Positions 44,288 to 53,836 of a stretch of DNA of 64,000 nt are shown here, piece by piece. The DNA comes from Photobacterium aphoticum. Lineage in GTDB: Bacteria; Pseudomonadota; Gammaproteobacteria; Enterobacterales; Vibrionaceae. The DNA lies in contig NZ_LDOV01000020.1 of the NCBI RefSeq assembly GCF_001029435.1, positions 1 to 64,000 on the forward strand, read 5' to 3'. A program made the position numbers and the translations under genes. The notes under the pieces were generated by a model. The model did not search any database, was not told the DNA's origin, and saw only the letters and a list, made by a program, of their open reading frames with translations. How positions within the stretch are numbered: position 1 is the stretch's first letter; every line of letters begins with the position of its first letter.

Positions 44288-45061
44288 TTAGTAGCCGCCT
44301 TCCGCTGCTTTTTCGCCTTCACCCAGAGTGTGAAGCAGGTTTGCTAGCAGGCTTGATGCGCCAAAGCGGTAGTGCATGTTATCTGCCCACTCTGCGCCCA
44401 GAATACGGTCAGCCATTGCTAGGTATTGCTGTGCGTCTTCTGCAGTACGTACGCCACCGGCTGGTTTGAAACCAACGGTTTCTGCTACGCCCATGTCTTT
44501 GATCACGTTCAGCATGATTTCCGCGTACTCAGGAGTCGCGTTCACTGGCACTTTACCAGTAGAAGTCTTGATGAAGTTTGCGCCCGCTTTGATAGAGATT
44601 TCAGATGCTTTCTTGATCAGCTCTTCAGTCTTCAGCTCACCGGTTTCGATGATCACTTTTAGCAATACATCGCCACACGCTGCTTTACACTGCTTAACCA
44701 GTTCAAAGCCCACTTCTTCGTTGCCCGCCATTAGCGCGCGGTATGGGAATACCACGTCCACTTCGTCCGCACCGTAAGCCACAGCTGCTTTTGTTTCAGC
44801 GACTGCGATTTCAATGTCGTCGTTACCATGTGGGAAGTTAGTCACAGTTGCAATGCGTACTTCTGGTGTACCTTGCTCACGTAGCTGCTTTTTCGCAACA
44901 GGGATAAAACGCGGGTAGATACAGATCGCTGCCGTGTTACCTACCGCAGTTTTCGCATCTTTACAAAGCGCGATCACTTTTGCGTCAGTGTCGTCTTCGT
45001 TCAGCGTAGTAAGGTCCATTAGTTGAAGCGCACGTAGTGCAGCCGCTTTTAATTCGCTCAT
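44288..45061 (-). CDS. deoC: Deoxyribose-phosphate aldolase DeoC
   Basis: 257 residues. Class I aldolase: deoxyribose-5-phosphate to acetaldehyde and glyceraldehyde-3-phosphate. [26 protein letters not shown] (Schiff-base Lys region), [18 protein letters not shown] (catalytic Lys in KTSTGK) and [14 protein letters not shown] are visible. GGAG precedes the start. First gene of the deo order; a 180-base gap separates it from deoA. A 441-base region upstream probably holds the operon promoter. Confidence 0.98.
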   Translation of the reverse strand: MSELKAAALRALQLMDLTTLNEDDTDAKVIALCKDAKTAVGNTAAICIYPRFIPVAKKQLREQGTPEVRIATVTNFPHGNDDIEIAVAETKAAVAYGADEVDVVFPYRALMAGNEEVGFELVKQCKAACGDVLLKVIIETGELKTEELIKKASEISIKAGANFIKTSTGKVPVNATPEYAEIMLNVIKDMGVAETVGFKPAGGVRTAEDAQQYLAMADRILGAEWADNMHYRFGASSLLANLLHTLGEGEKAAEGGY

Positions 45062-45502
45062 GACTTTCTCCAGTCCAGTTATGTATTACAAGCTAAAAGA
45101 CACTCTTCCCCAGCATGGGCAGCTCGCCACATGGCCCGCGATGGGAACAGTGATACCTGCAACCGTCGTTGACGGCGTGTCAGGTATAACGGACTTGATT
45201 CCTTGAAGACTTCTCCCCCTTTCGCGAGAACAGAGGGCGAATTGCTATCCGTTTCACCGCGCCGGATGCGCGAACACGCGAACCCAGCCGTGATGCCAAC
45301 TTGCGCTATCGTGTCATAAGGTGATGACAAAACAGGGCAAATACAGCGTAAATCTGTTTAATGAGTGCAGGTCAATAATACCAAGGCAACCCGCCCCTCA
45401 CCATGAAAGTTATGTTTCCTACCGTGGACAATGTGTTTCCCAAACGCACGTATTGGCGGTTTTCATGCACACTGTCTCGAAGGATCTGGCGCAGGCATGC
45501 GG
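45062..45502. other. Long region upstream of deoC
   Basis: About 441 bases with no supported gene. It contains a perfect inverted repeat TGTCAT-N6-ATGACA at 45312-45329 and, on the minus strand, GGTTGCAG near 45163, close to the CytR half-site GTTGCA. I saw no convincing CRP site here. An 83-codon minus frame begins only with TTG and is not called. Confidence 0.45.
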
Positions 45503-45673
45503 TCAGGTGAAAAACCGCTCAACAATCCACTGATAGGCAATCCCGCCGGCATACACACCGACAATCCCCATCACACCGGACAACACCGGCGGTGCCGGGA
45601 TCGGTAATTTGATCGCTGAAAACAGGATACCCACGATAAAGCCGGCCACCATTGCTAACAGTACTTCACTCAT
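45503..45673 (-). CDS. XapX domain protein (DUF1427), small membrane protein
   Basis: 56 residues: MSEVLLAMVAGFIVGILFSA then KLPIPAPPVLSGVMGIVGVY and a C-terminal YQWIVERFF. Two transmembrane helices with the PxPAPPxLxGxxGIxG motif of XapX proteins. GAGAG lies before the ATG. XapX domains are often found with nucleoside genes (named from the xap locus), which fits its place between nupC and deoC. Function unknown, inner membrane. Confidence 0.85.
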   Translation of the reverse strand: MSEVLLAMVAGFIVGILFSAIKLPIPAPPVLSGVMGIVGVYAGGIAYQWIVERFFT

Positions 45674-45849
45674 GATGCTTCTCTCTGTCTGTGATCGTAC
45701 ACAGAAGAAAGTGTAGTCTGCCCTGCTTTGAATGTAATGCTAACAAAGGGATTGCTCAGAAACCGGAGCGCAATCGATTTTATGACATGTCTTGGCCACA
45801 AGATCGCAGATGTTTACCGTATGTGTTGATCGGGGGGAAAGCAGGTAGC

Positions 45850-46054
45850 GAGAGGCGAGATCCTTGAATCTGGAAAAAGCAGGGGCAAGAAACGAGAAAG
45901 ACAGGGACGAGGGGCTAGGAACGAGAAAATGCAGGAACTTGTGACGAGTTAGCGAGTTTCGCGTATCGAGAAAAACAGAAACTAGAAACGCGGAGACGCA
46001 ATACTCAAATCTCGATACCCACTCTAGGCACCAGGATCTAGGATCTCGCTTCTC
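45850..46054. repeat. Purine-rich CGAG repeat element, copy 1
   Basis: About 205 bases bounded by inverted repeats (GAGAGGCGAGATCC at 45850-45863 against GGATCTCGCTTCTC at 46041-46054, 13 of 14 paired). The inside is a string of imperfect ACGAG/GCGAG units such as GGGACGAGGGGCTAGG and GACGAGTTAGCGAGTTTCG. The second element at 63.1 kb shares these words. Similar CGAG-rich intergenic repeats are, from memory, common in Vibrionaceae. No open frame here is credible. Confidence 0.7.
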
Positions 46055-46072
46055 ACATCTCATTCAAACAAA

Positions 46073-46102
46073 AACACCGCTGTGATTGCTCACAGCGGCG
46101 TT
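46073..46102 (-). terminator. Terminator of the second nupC
   Basis: CCGCTGTGA, loop TTGC, TCACAGCGG, extended by flanking pairs; on the minus strand it is followed by TTTTTGTTTG. Confidence 0.85.
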
Positions 46103-46124
46103 CTTTATTCAGCGCGGTTCGAAC

Positions 46125-47417
46125 TTACATTGCAGACAATGTTACGAACAGACCTGCGATGGTCGCTGACATCAGGTTAGACAATGTACCTGCTGCTACT
46201 GCCTTCATACCGAAGCGAGCGATGTCGTGACGACGGCTTGGTGCTAGACCACCCAGACCACCTAGAAGGATAGCGACTGAAGATAGGTTAGCGAAGCCAC
46301 ACAATGCGAACGAGATGATAGCTTGTGTCTTATCAGACATTGCCGCACCTGTGTTAGCAACCAGCATACCGCCTTCCGCTGCATCTTTCAGGTAAGGGGC
46401 AAAGTTCAGGTAAGCCACGAATTCGTTCACAACCAGTTTCTGGCCGATGAATGAGCCCGCTACTGTAGCTTCTGACCAAGGCACACCGATTAGGAATGCA
46501 AGTGGTGAGAACACGTAACCCAGGATTAGCTCAAGCGTTAGCTGAGGCATACCGAACCAACCACCGATACCGCCAAGCAGACCGTTGATTAGGGCAATCA
46601 GACCGATGAATGCAAGAAGCATTGCACCAACGTTTAGCGCAAGCTGCATACCAGAAGACGCACCTGCTGCTGCTGCATCGATAACGTTCGCTGGCTTGTC
46701 GTCGCCTTCAGTTGCATCGCCTGCAAGCTGCTCAACTGGCTCTTCTGTTTCAGGCTTGATGATTTTCGCGAACAGTAGACCACCTGGTGCTGCCATGAAT
46801 GATGCAGCGATCAAGTACTCTAGTGGTACACCCATTGACGCGTAACCCGCCAATACACCACCTGCCACAGATGCCAAACCACCACACATAACGGCAAACA
46901 GTTCAGACTGTGTCATCTTCGGCACGAATGGACGAATAACAAGAGGGGCTTCTGTTTGACCAACGAAAATGTTCGCCGTAGCAGACATCGATTCCGCACG
47001 AGAGGTACCAAGAGCCTTCTGTAGACCACCACCAAGAATATTGATGACAACCTGCATGATACCCAAGTAGTACAGTACGCTGATCAACGCAGAGAAGAAT
47101 ACGATTACTGGTAGTACGCGTAGGGCAAAGACGAAACCGCCACCGCCAAACACTTCAAACATTTTGTCTGAAGTTAGACCACCGAATAGGAAGTTGATAC
47201 CGTCGTTACCGTAAGCAATAACGTTAGCAACACCTTGTGACATACCGTAAAGCACGTCACGACCAACTGGTACATACAGTACGAATGCACCTAGACAGAA
47301 TTGGATGGCAAATGCACCACCAACAGTACGAAGATTAATAGCTTTGCGGTTATCAGATAGAAGTACAGCGATTAGTAGCAGTACTGCCATCCCAACCAGG
47401 CTCATAAACAGGCTCAT
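46125..47417 (-). CDS. nupC: NupC-family nucleoside transporter (second copy)
   Basis: 430 residues, CNT family. [33 protein letters not shown] (quoted in part), [48 protein letters not shown] (in part) and [17 protein letters not shown] are the family blocks. It is longer than the first copy at 24.2 kb and lies beside deoCABD and XapX, so it is the likely main nucleoside importer tied to deoxynucleoside catabolism. Upstream is a deoP2-like promoter with CRP and CytR-like sites, so catabolite and nucleoside control is likely. Confidence 0.96.
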   Translation of the reverse strand: MSLFMSLVGMAVLLLIAVLLSDNRKAINLRTVGGAFAIQFCLGAFVLYVPVGRDVLYGMSQGVANVIAYGNDGINFLFGGLTSDKMFEVFGGGGFVFALRVLPVIVFFSALISVLYYLGIMQVVINILGGGLQKALGTSRAESMSATANIFVGQTEAPLVIRPFVPKMTQSELFAVMCGGLASVAGGVLAGYASMGVPLEYLIAASFMAAPGGLLFAKIIKPETEEPVEQLAGDATEGDDKPANVIDAAAAGASSGMQLALNVGAMLLAFIGLIALINGLLGGIGGWFGMPQLTLELILGYVFSPLAFLIGVPWSEATVAGSFIGQKLVVNEFVAYLNFAPYLKDAAEGGMLVANTGAAMSDKTQAIISFALCGFANLSSVAILLGGLGGLAPSRRHDIARFGMKAVAAGTLSNLMSATIAGLFVTLSAM

Positions 47418-47482
47418 AGTTTATGGCTTCCCTCAAGTTAAGTTTGGCGTCTCGACAATTCGGCTCATTAAGAGTCCGGCGC

Positions 47483-47488
47483 ATTATA
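47483..47488 (-). promoter_or_regulatory. -10 element of the second nupC promoter
   Basis: TATAAT on the minus strand, perfect; the -35 position (TATTTT, 47511-47506) is poor, as expected for an activator-dependent promoter. Predicted start near 47476. Confidence 0.6.
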
Positions 47489-47509
47489 CTCATGCAACGC
47501 CGGATAAAA

Positions 47510-47525
47510 TAATGCCGACTTCACA
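47510..47525 (-). promoter_or_regulatory. Proximal CRP-like half site, second nupC
   Basis: TGTGA-N6-CATTA on the minus strand: one perfect CRP half, one weak. Its centre is about 41.5 bases upstream of the predicted start, the class II position. Confidence 0.45.
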
Positions 47526-47561
47526 ATTTGCAAGGAAATGAAGTGAAAGCAAAACACCAAA

Positions 47562-47577
47562 CGTGAGGTCAATCACA
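47562..47577. promoter_or_regulatory. Distal CRP site, second nupC
   Basis: CGTGA-N6-TCACA, one mismatch from consensus. Its centre is about 93.5 bases upstream of the predicted nupC start, like CRP-2 of E. coli deoP2. TTTGCAAG between the two sites (47527-47534) resembles a CytR half-site. Confidence 0.65.
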
Positions 47578-47587
47578 AAAAATGGAG

Positions 47588-47624
47588 ACGATTGCGCAAC
47601 CGTTTGGCGCAATCGTTTTTTTTG
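47588..47624. terminator. Terminator between yjjV and the nupC promoter
   Basis: ACGATTGCGC and GCGCAATCGT form a 10-bp stem around a nine-base loop; T-run of eight on the plus side and T-rich sequence on the minus side. It most likely ends the leftward yjjV transcript. Confidence 0.7.
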
Positions 47625-47634
47625 TGACCTTGAT

Positions 47635-48429
47635 TCACATCGGGATACCAAAGAGTTCAGCGGTGGTTAAGGTAACCACGCGTGCGATCTCCTGTTCGCT
47701 TTCCCCTCGAATCGCTGCTAGTTCACGCAGCACATGCACCAGCCTGTCTGGCCGGTTCGGCTGCCCCTGATACCCCGCAATCGGCATATCCGGTGCATCC
47801 GTTTCCAACAACAACGCTGTCAATGGCAGCGCGGCGATGGTTTGGCGCGTTTTATTGGCTCTCGGATAGGTTATCGTACCCCCCACCCCAATGTTGATAC
47901 CTAGATCAAGAAGCTGCTTGGCTTGGGGATAGCTTCCACTAAAAGCGTGATAAACCCCACCTGCGACCGGTGTATGTTGCCGCAACAAACGGATCATTTC
48001 GGGAAACGCTTTGCGACAATGCAAAATAACCGGCAGGTGATACTGATTGGCGATCTGAAACTGTGCGGTCAGTAACGCCACCTGCTGGTCTTTATCAGCA
48101 TCCGCAATGGCAAAGTCTAGCCCACATTCCCCGACCGCAACGCACTTGCTGCGGTTTTTCGCTCGCAAAAGTGAGTCAGCCGCCAATGCGACATCCAGCT
48201 TGGCGATGTCCTGTGGCGTGTGCTGTGCACTGAAGAACGGGTGCAAGCCCAGCGCGTAGTAAACCCCTGCGTAGGTCTCTGCCAGTGCTTGTACCGCCGC
48301 CCAGTTACTCGCCCCAATAGCTGGCAGCACCAACTTCTCCACCCCCACTTGCTGCGCATCGGCCAGGTACTGCGCCGGATCGGCATCAAACGGGGAAAAG
48401 TCAAAGTGACAATGGCTGTCAATCAACAT
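47635..48429 (-). CDS. yjjV: TatD-family metal-dependent hydrolase YjjV
   Basis: 264 residues from the ATG at 48429. TIM-barrel DNase/hydrolase: MLIDSHCHFDF (metal His pair), YYALGLHPFF, VAVGECGLDF (metal Glu), LPVILHCRKAFPEM, GVYHAFSGSYPQAKQLL and LLLETDAPDMP (Asp). The GVGGTITYPRA and GYQGQPNRPD blocks match E. coli YjjV rather than TatD itself; in E. coli yjjV also lies by the deo operon. It overlaps the end of the small gene upstream by 11 bases. Confidence 0.93.
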   Translation of the reverse strand: MLIDSHCHFDFSPFDADPAQYLADAQQVGVEKLVLPAIGASNWAAVQALAETYAGVYYALGLHPFFSAQHTPQDIAKLDVALAADSLLRAKNRSKCVAVGECGLDFAIADADKDQQVALLTAQFQIANQYHLPVILHCRKAFPEMIRLLRQHTPVAGGVYHAFSGSYPQAKQLLDLGINIGVGGTITYPRANKTRQTIAALPLTALLLETDAPDMPIAGYQGQPNRPDRLVHVLRELAAIRGESEQEIARVVTLTTAELFGIPM

Positions 48430-48643
48430 GCGTTGCCTCTGTGATCGCTTTGCGGGTTGTTCCCTTTTCATTCACGGCATCTGACTCGGCTAACGTGGCC
48501 TGCAGGGCACGTTGTGCCGGATGACGGGGATCATCGATGTCATAGCGCACCGGCGCACAGCTGCGCCGGTGTTCCGGGGCCAGCCCCATGTCTCGACACC
48601 AACGGTCATAAGCCGCTAACGCGCGTCGTAGTCCTGCTATCAT
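48419..48643 (-). CDS. Small protein, DUF5363-like
   Basis: 74 residues, beginning MIAGLRRALAAYDRWCRDMGL and containing PEHRRSCAPVRYD. The pattern (short amphipathic helix with YDxWCxxxGL, then RRSCxPxRxD) resembles small DUF5363-type proteins found in Vibrio beside tatD-like genes, from memory. Basic, no membrane helix, function unknown. It overlaps yjjV by 11 bases and so is probably co-translated with it; it lies just downstream of glgX. Confidence 0.65.
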   Translation of the reverse strand: MIAGLRRALAAYDRWCRDMGLAPEHRRSCAPVRYDIDDPRHPAQRALQATLAESDAVNEKGTTRKAITEATHVD

Positions 48644-48675
48644 GTTGCTCTCTCCGGCTCTTTTGTGGTTTGTTT

Positions 48676-50808
48676 TTATTCGCCCTTGCGGGTCGGTTTA
48701 GACACCATCACTATCATACTGCGGCCATTGACCAACACGCTATCGTCCAGATAAATCGGTGCCTTACCAACCGGATAAATATCATGTGGTGACGGCTTAG
48801 CGGTATTGATCATCACATGCCACTCACACCCTTTTCGGCTCGGCAAGGTAAAGGCCAGCGGATCCCAATAGGCATTGCACACCACATACAATTCATCTTG
48901 GGTGATCGGGTGATAGACAGTCAGAGCCAGTGAGTGAGAGTGCTCAGACCAATCCGGCTGATCCGGCTTCACGCCGTGCCAACGAATGCTGACATCTTCC
49001 AGTACCTCATTGAGGGAGATATGCATGTTCCAGTCAAAGACCGGTTCGGCGGTACGGATCTCGCTGAGTAAAGTGACAAACCGCATCAGATCGGCGTGTT
49101 TGTCCACCAGCGTCCAGTCCATCCAACTGAGCGGGTTATCCTGACAATAGGCGTTGTTATTGCCCTGCTGGGTGCGGCGAATTTCATCCCCCATGCTCAA
49201 CATCGGTGTGCCTAATGACAAAAACAGCGTCGCCAACATGTTCTTGCACTGACGGTGACGCAGCGCTTCTATTTCTTGGTTGTCCGTCGGCCCTTCCACC
49301 CCGTAGTTACTCGACAGATTGTGGTTATCACCGTCACGGTTACCTTCGCCGTTGGCTAAGTTGTGCTTTTCGCTATAGCTCACCAAGTCATTCAAGGTGA
49401 ACCCGTCGTGGGCACAGATAAAGTTCACGGAGCGGTGGGGCGAATGGTGGTAACGGCAGTAGATGTCAGGCGAGCCCAGCAAGCGGGAGGCAAAACGGCT
49501 GATACAGCCGCTATCACCGCGCCAGAAAGCCCGCACATCGTCGCGATACTTCCCGTTCCATTCGTTCCAGCGATCGCCAATAAAGGAGCCTACTTGGTAC
49601 AACCCGGCCGCATCCCAGGCTTCGGCAATGATCTTGGTATTGCACAAAATCGGGTCGGAATCGATCGACCACAGCAGCGGCGGCTCCTGCATCGGATGGC
49701 CTTGGCTGTCACGCGACAACACCGAGGCCAAGTCAAACCGAAAGCCATCCACATGCATATCGGTCACCCAAAAATGCAGCGCATCAATGATCATACGGCG
49801 CAGCACACTGTGGTTGGCGTTGCAGGTATTGCCACAGCCGCTGTAGTTACGATAATGACCGTTGTCATGATCAATCAGGTAATACGCCCCGTTCTGTAAC
49901 CCTTTAAAACAGAACGTCGGGCCGTGTTCATCCCCTTCTGCAGTATGGTTAAACACCACATCCAGAATCACTTCAATATCGGCATCGTGCAAGGCGCGCA
50001 CCATAGTTTTGAACTCATCAATGGCGCTGAGCGGATCGTTCTCTACACTGTAGCCAGCATGTACCGCGAAGAAATTGATGGGACTGTATCCCCAGTAATT
50101 TTGTTTACCTTCCGGCGCATCGTCCACATCAAACTGCTGCACCGGCATCAACTCGACGGCGGTGACACCCAGTGATTTGAGGTACGGGATTTTCTCAATC
50201 ACGCCGGCAAAGGTGCCGCGCAAATCAGGATCTACCCCCGAAGACGGATCACGGGTAAAGCCGCCAACGTGCATTTCATAGATGATGGTTTCCGTCAGGG
50301 AATGGCGGGGTGCCCGGGCTCCTTGCCAGTCAAAACCACGATGATCCACCACGATGCTTTTCATGCACGCATCCATGTTACTGTCCATGCCCATCGCACG
50401 CTCACGGGAGTACGTTTCCCCTAAGCGGATGGCATGACTGTACGGGTCGATCAGCATTTTTTTCGGGTTAAAGCGCAAGCCTTTTTCCGGGATCCACGGC
50501 CCGTCGACCTGAAACACATAGTGCTGGCCGTGCCCGATATTGCCGACAAAGATGGTCCAGTAGTGGCCGCGCTTGTGCAACGAGGGATCCAATTCAAAGG
50601 TGTGTTGCGGCTTTCGTGCCTCGGCATGAGAAAAGAGATGCAGCACCACACGGGTGGCATCTTTGGAATAGAGACTGAAATTCACCCCATCCGCCTGTAC
50701 AGAAGCGCCGAGCGGATGTGCTTCACCCTGCAAGGTGTAATGGGATTTTTCAGCGGCCAGCATACGGCTTAATGCGGCGGTAGATTCATGGGTCAGGGTG
50801 TCTTTCAT
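48676..50808 (-). CDS. glgX: Glycogen debranching enzyme GlgX / isoamylase
   Basis: 710 residues from the ATG at 50808. N-terminal CBM48 region (HPLGASVQADGVNFSLYSKDATRVVLHLF, quoted in part), then the GH13 barrel with DVVFNHTAEG (region I), DGFRFDLASVLSRD (region II, nucleophile Asp), KIIAEAWDAAGLYQVG (region III, acid Glu) and FICAHDGFTLNDLVSY (region IV). Longer than E. coli GlgX (657) by an N-terminal extension. Removes alpha-1,6 branches from phosphorylase-limited glycogen. No other glycogen gene is in the window. Confidence 0.92.
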   Translation of the reverse strand: MKDTLTHESTAALSRMLAAEKSHYTLQGEAHPLGASVQADGVNFSLYSKDATRVVLHLFSHAEARKPQHTFELDPSLHKRGHYWTIFVGNIGHGQHYVFQVDGPWIPEKGLRFNPKKMLIDPYSHAIRLGETYSRERAMGMDSNMDACMKSIVVDHRGFDWQGARAPRHSLTETIIYEMHVGGFTRDPSSGVDPDLRGTFAGVIEKIPYLKSLGVTAVELMPVQQFDVDDAPEGKQNYWGYSPINFFAVHAGYSVENDPLSAIDEFKTMVRALHDADIEVILDVVFNHTAEGDEHGPTFCFKGLQNGAYYLIDHDNGHYRNYSGCGNTCNANHSVLRRMIIDALHFWVTDMHVDGFRFDLASVLSRDSQGHPMQEPPLLWSIDSDPILCNTKIIAEAWDAAGLYQVGSFIGDRWNEWNGKYRDDVRAFWRGDSGCISRFASRLLGSPDIYCRYHHSPHRSVNFICAHDGFTLNDLVSYSEKHNLANGEGNRDGDNHNLSSNYGVEGPTDNQEIEALRHRQCKNMLATLFLSLGTPMLSMGDEIRRTQQGNNNAYCQDNPLSWMDWTLVDKHADLMRFVTLLSEIRTAEPVFDWNMHISLNEVLEDVSIRWHGVKPDQPDWSEHSHSLALTVYHPITQDELYVVCNAYWDPLAFTLPSRKGCEWHVMINTAKPSPHDIYPVGKAPIYLDDSVLVNGRSMIVMVSKPTRKGE

Positions 50809-50952
50809 CAGTCTGCGCTCCTTGGCTGGATGAATCCTATACCCAAACGACCGCACGCTGCCGGATATAGACCTACCTCAAAATAGTAGACCGATTCCGT
50901 TTTGTCGGACTAATACTGCGCGCACAAATGCACACGTGGCATTTCACAAAAC

Positions 50953-50983
50953 CAAAAAAAAGCCGCCACAATCGTGACGGCTT
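50953..50983 (-). terminator. Terminator of prfC
   Basis: On the minus strand AAGCCGTCAC, loop GATT, GTGGCGGCTT with one mismatch-type pair, followed by a T-run of six or more. Confidence 0.85.
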
Positions 50984-51044
50984 CGTCTGTTTTCATCTGC
51001 CGGCGCAGATCGGCCATAAAAGGCCGAACAAAAACAGGGGCGAA

Positions 51045-52625
51045 TTAGTGTTCGCGAGTCGCGCGGAAATCCACTTCAGGGAAACGCTCTTTGGCCAGGT
51101 TCAGGTTAACCATGGTTGGCGCGATGTAAGTCAGGTTGTCACCGCCATCAAGGGCAAGGTTCGCCTGGTTCTTACGTTTGAAGTCTTCAAACTTCTTCAC
51201 GTCACCACATTCAACCCAACGCGCTGTCGCCACGTTCACACCTTCGTAGATCGCTTCTACGTTGTATTCTGACTTCAAGCGAGCCACAACCACGTCGAAC
51301 TGAAGCACACCCACCGCACCTACGATCAGATCGTTGTTCTGCAGCGGACGGAATACCTGTACGGCGCCTTCTTCAGACAGCTGTACCAGACCTTTTAGCA
51401 ACTGCTTTTGCTTCAGTGGATCTTTCAGACGAATACGACGGAACAATTCAGGGGCGAAGTTTGGAATGCCCGAGAACTTCAGTGCTTCACCTTGAGTGAA
51501 GGTATCACCGATCTGAATAGTACCGTGGTTGTGCAGACCAATGATGTCACCGGCATACGCATTTTCTGCGCGTGAACGGTCACCGGCCATGAAGGTTACC
51601 GCATCAGAAATGCTCACCTGCTTGCCAAGACGCACGTGGTTCATCTTCATGCCTTGGGTGTACGTACCCGACACAATACGCATGAACGCAATACGGTCAC
51701 GGTGTTTTGGATCCATGTTTGCCTGGATCTTGAACACGAAACCGGAGAATTTATCTTCAGTTGCTTCGACTTCACGCTCAACCGCTTGACGGGTTTTCGG
51801 CGCTGGCGCCCACTCCGTCAAACCGTCTAGCATGTGGTCTACACCGAAGTTACCCAATGCAGTACCGAAGTAAACAGGGGTCAGCTCACCGGTCAGGAAC
51901 GCTTCATGATCAAATTCCGCGCAAGCACCCATCACCAGTTCCAGCTCATCACGTACGCTGGCAGCCAGGCTTTCACCCACTTTCTCATCCAGCTCTGGGT
52001 TATCCAGACCTTTGATGATACGTACTTCCTGGATTTCATGGCCGTGACCTGATTCATACAAAATCGTCTCGTCACGATGAATGTGGTAAACACCTTTAAA
52101 CTCTTTACCACAACCGATTGGCCACGTAATTGGTGCACACATCATGCCCAATTCGTTTTCCACTTCGTCCAGTACTTCCATTGGATCACGCACGTCACGG
52201 TCCAATTTGTTCATGAAGGTAACGATAGGTGTGTCACGCAGACGCGTTACTTCCATCAACTTACGGGTACGATCCTCGACACCTTTCGCGGCGTCGATCA
52301 CCATCAAACAGGAGTCAACCGCCGTTAGTGTACGGTAGGTATCTTCTGAGAAGTCTTCGTGTCCCGGAGTATCTAGCAGGTTAACCAGACAGTCGTTGTA
52401 AGGGAACTGCATCACAGACGTGGTAACCGAGATACCACGTTCTTTTTCCATCTCCATCCAGTCAGATTTTGCATGCTGGTTAGAGCCACGACCTTTAACC
52501 GTACCGGCTTTCTGGATCGCGTTTCCGAATAACAGTACTTTTTCAGTAATGGTTGTTTTACCCGCATCCGGGTGAGAAATGATGGCAAACGTACGACGTT
52601 TGTTCACTTCAGAAAGAAAAGACAT
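51045..52625 (-). CDS. prfC: Peptide chain release factor 3
   Basis: 526 residues from the ATG at 52625. GTPase of the EF-G superfamily: [19 protein letters not shown] (G1), the switch I region [30 protein letters not shown] (G3), [13 protein letters not shown] (G4). The C-terminal RF3 domain has [16 protein letters not shown]. Recycles RF1/RF2 from the ribosome after termination. A 225-base gap separates it from rimI upstream. Confidence 0.98.
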   Translation of the reverse strand: MSFLSEVNKRRTFAIISHPDAGKTTITEKVLLFGNAIQKAGTVKGRGSNQHAKSDWMEMEKERGISVTTSVMQFPYNDCLVNLLDTPGHEDFSEDTYRTLTAVDSCLMVIDAAKGVEDRTRKLMEVTRLRDTPIVTFMNKLDRDVRDPMEVLDEVENELGMMCAPITWPIGCGKEFKGVYHIHRDETILYESGHGHEIQEVRIIKGLDNPELDEKVGESLAASVRDELELVMGACAEFDHEAFLTGELTPVYFGTALGNFGVDHMLDGLTEWAPAPKTRQAVEREVEATEDKFSGFVFKIQANMDPKHRDRIAFMRIVSGTYTQGMKMNHVRLGKQVSISDAVTFMAGDRSRAENAYAGDIIGLHNHGTIQIGDTFTQGEALKFSGIPNFAPELFRRIRLKDPLKQKQLLKGLVQLSEEGAVQVFRPLQNNDLIVGAVGVLQFDVVVARLKSEYNVEAIYEGVNVATARWVECGDVKKFEDFKRKNQANLALDGGDNLTYIAPTMVNLNLAKERFPEVDFRATREH

Positions 52626-52850
52626 AAGCGTTGATAATCCTGTGAGAGATTTCAATAATCGAACTGCGTCCCACCAGCCAGTGCATGGCGGCGGGGCGAC
52701 GCGCTTCTAATACCCGAATCCACATCATTCACGTGTCTCTGCACAGGCAGAGCGGGAGGTAGAAGCATAAAGATGGCGGAATTATACGCAAACTCCACCA
52801 AAAGAGACAGCGATAAGACGCCTCGGTGTTGGGGTAAACCGTGCCGAAGG

Positions 52851-53297
52851 TTACATCACCAGATACGTCATGATCAACGCATCTTCCCGACCGTTTTCTG
52901 CCGGGTAATACCCCTCACGGCGGTTAATTTCGTTAAAACCAAGCGATTCATACAACTGGTAAGCACGGGTGTTACTTTCGCGCACTTCCAGCCAGATCTC
53001 TTCGGCGTTACGCGCTTCCAGTAACGCAATAAAGCCTTCCAGCAAGGTTTTACCCATGCCTTTGCCCTGCCACGCCGGATCAATGGCGATATTCAGCAAG
53101 GTCGCTTCACCGGCCACCAACTGCCCGAAGCAATAGCCGACTAACTGGCCATCCACTTCTAACGCGCAGTTTAAGGCGATTTTATTCGGCTCTTTGCGGA
53201 TCAAGGATTCCGCCCACGGGTAAGCGTGTGCCGCTTGCTCAATGCGCCACACATCATCAAGGTGATGGGGCGCCAGTAATACGATGTTATGTGTCAT
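52851..53297 (-). CDS. rimI: Ribosomal protein S18-alanine N-acetyltransferase RimI
   Basis: 148 residues, GNAT fold. LLNIAIDPAWQGKGMGKTLLEGFI is the acetyl-CoA pyrophosphate loop (Q-G-K-G-M-G) and WLEVRESNTRAYQLYESLGFNEINRREGYYP (quoted in part) is the RimI-specific block. Acetylates the N-terminus of S18. Overlaps holD by 11 bases, the conserved holD-rimI pair. Confidence 0.96.
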   Translation of the reverse strand: MTHNIVLLAPHHLDDVWRIEQAAHAYPWAESLIRKEPNKIALNCALEVDGQLVGYCFGQLVAGEATLLNIAIDPAWQGKGMGKTLLEGFIALLEARNAEEIWLEVRESNTRAYQLYESLGFNEINRREGYYPAENGREDALIMTYLVM

Positions 53298-53688
53298 AAG
53301 AACAGATCTGTTGCCATAGGGCTTTTTTACTACTTGGATTGGTGTGCATTTGCGCCAGCGAGGTTGAGGTCAGTAACTGACACCCAGCCGGATGCACAAC
53401 GTCACAACCGGCGACCCAGCACCAGGTTAAATGGTGCTCGCGGATCTGCTCCACCGCAGCCGGTGGCAAGCTTAATGCCTGCTCAGGCGTGAGTTTCATG
53501 CTGCTCAGAATACGGCCAAACAGCCAGCGGTCATGCTCATCCAATTCATCCTCACAGACAAAGAGCAACTGGCAAGAGGGTGGCAAATCAATAGCGGGCA
53601 AATCGCGTCCCGGATAAAAATCCGGCTTACGGACTTGCCAGTAGGTCAGCCCCATCTCTTGCATGAGCTGTAAATCTCGCTGTTTCAT
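53287..53688 (-). CDS. holD: DNA polymerase III psi subunit HolD
   Basis: 133 residues. MKQRDLQLMQEMGLTYWQVRKPDFYPG at the N-terminus is the psi-chi binding region (WQVRKP), followed by FVCEDELDEHDRWLFGRILSSMKLTPEQAL (in part). Bridges chi (HolC) to the clamp loader. Coupled to rimI. Two trailing cysteines and the SxxxK end are not informative. Confidence 0.92.
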   Translation of the reverse strand: MKQRDLQLMQEMGLTYWQVRKPDFYPGRDLPAIDLPPSCQLLFVCEDELDEHDRWLFGRILSSMKLTPEQALSLPPAAVEQIREHHLTWCWVAGCDVVHPAGCQLLTSTSLAQMHTNPSSKKALWQQICSYDT

Positions 53689-53761
53689 TCACTCACCTTC
53701 ATGCTGTTCAGTCTGGCGGGTGATACTACCAGATCCAAACGAAAACTCGCTAAAGAGACGC

Positions 53762-53790
53762 AAAAAAAATACCACCCAGAGGTGGTATTT
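53762..53790 (-). terminator. Terminator after yhbS
   Basis: AAATACCACC, loop of four, GGTGGTATTT; on the minus strand it is followed by a T-run. Ends the ubiT-yhbS transcript before holD. Confidence 0.85.
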
Positions 53791-53836
53791 CTCGCTGTGT
53801 GCATCGGCCACGTGTGCGTCCGACGTCTTACCTGGC

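Noticed and set aside
45079-45330. 83-codon leftward frame upstream of deoC
   Set aside because: It starts only with TTG, has no recognisable domain and lies in the deoC leader region.
45062-45330. Purine or cyclic-di-GMP riboswitch upstream of deoC
   Set aside because: None of the conserved cores I know could be found.
45740-46063. 107-codon leftward frame across repeat copy 1
   Set aside because: Composition follows the CGAG repeat, no ribosome site, and the nupC terminator lies beside it.
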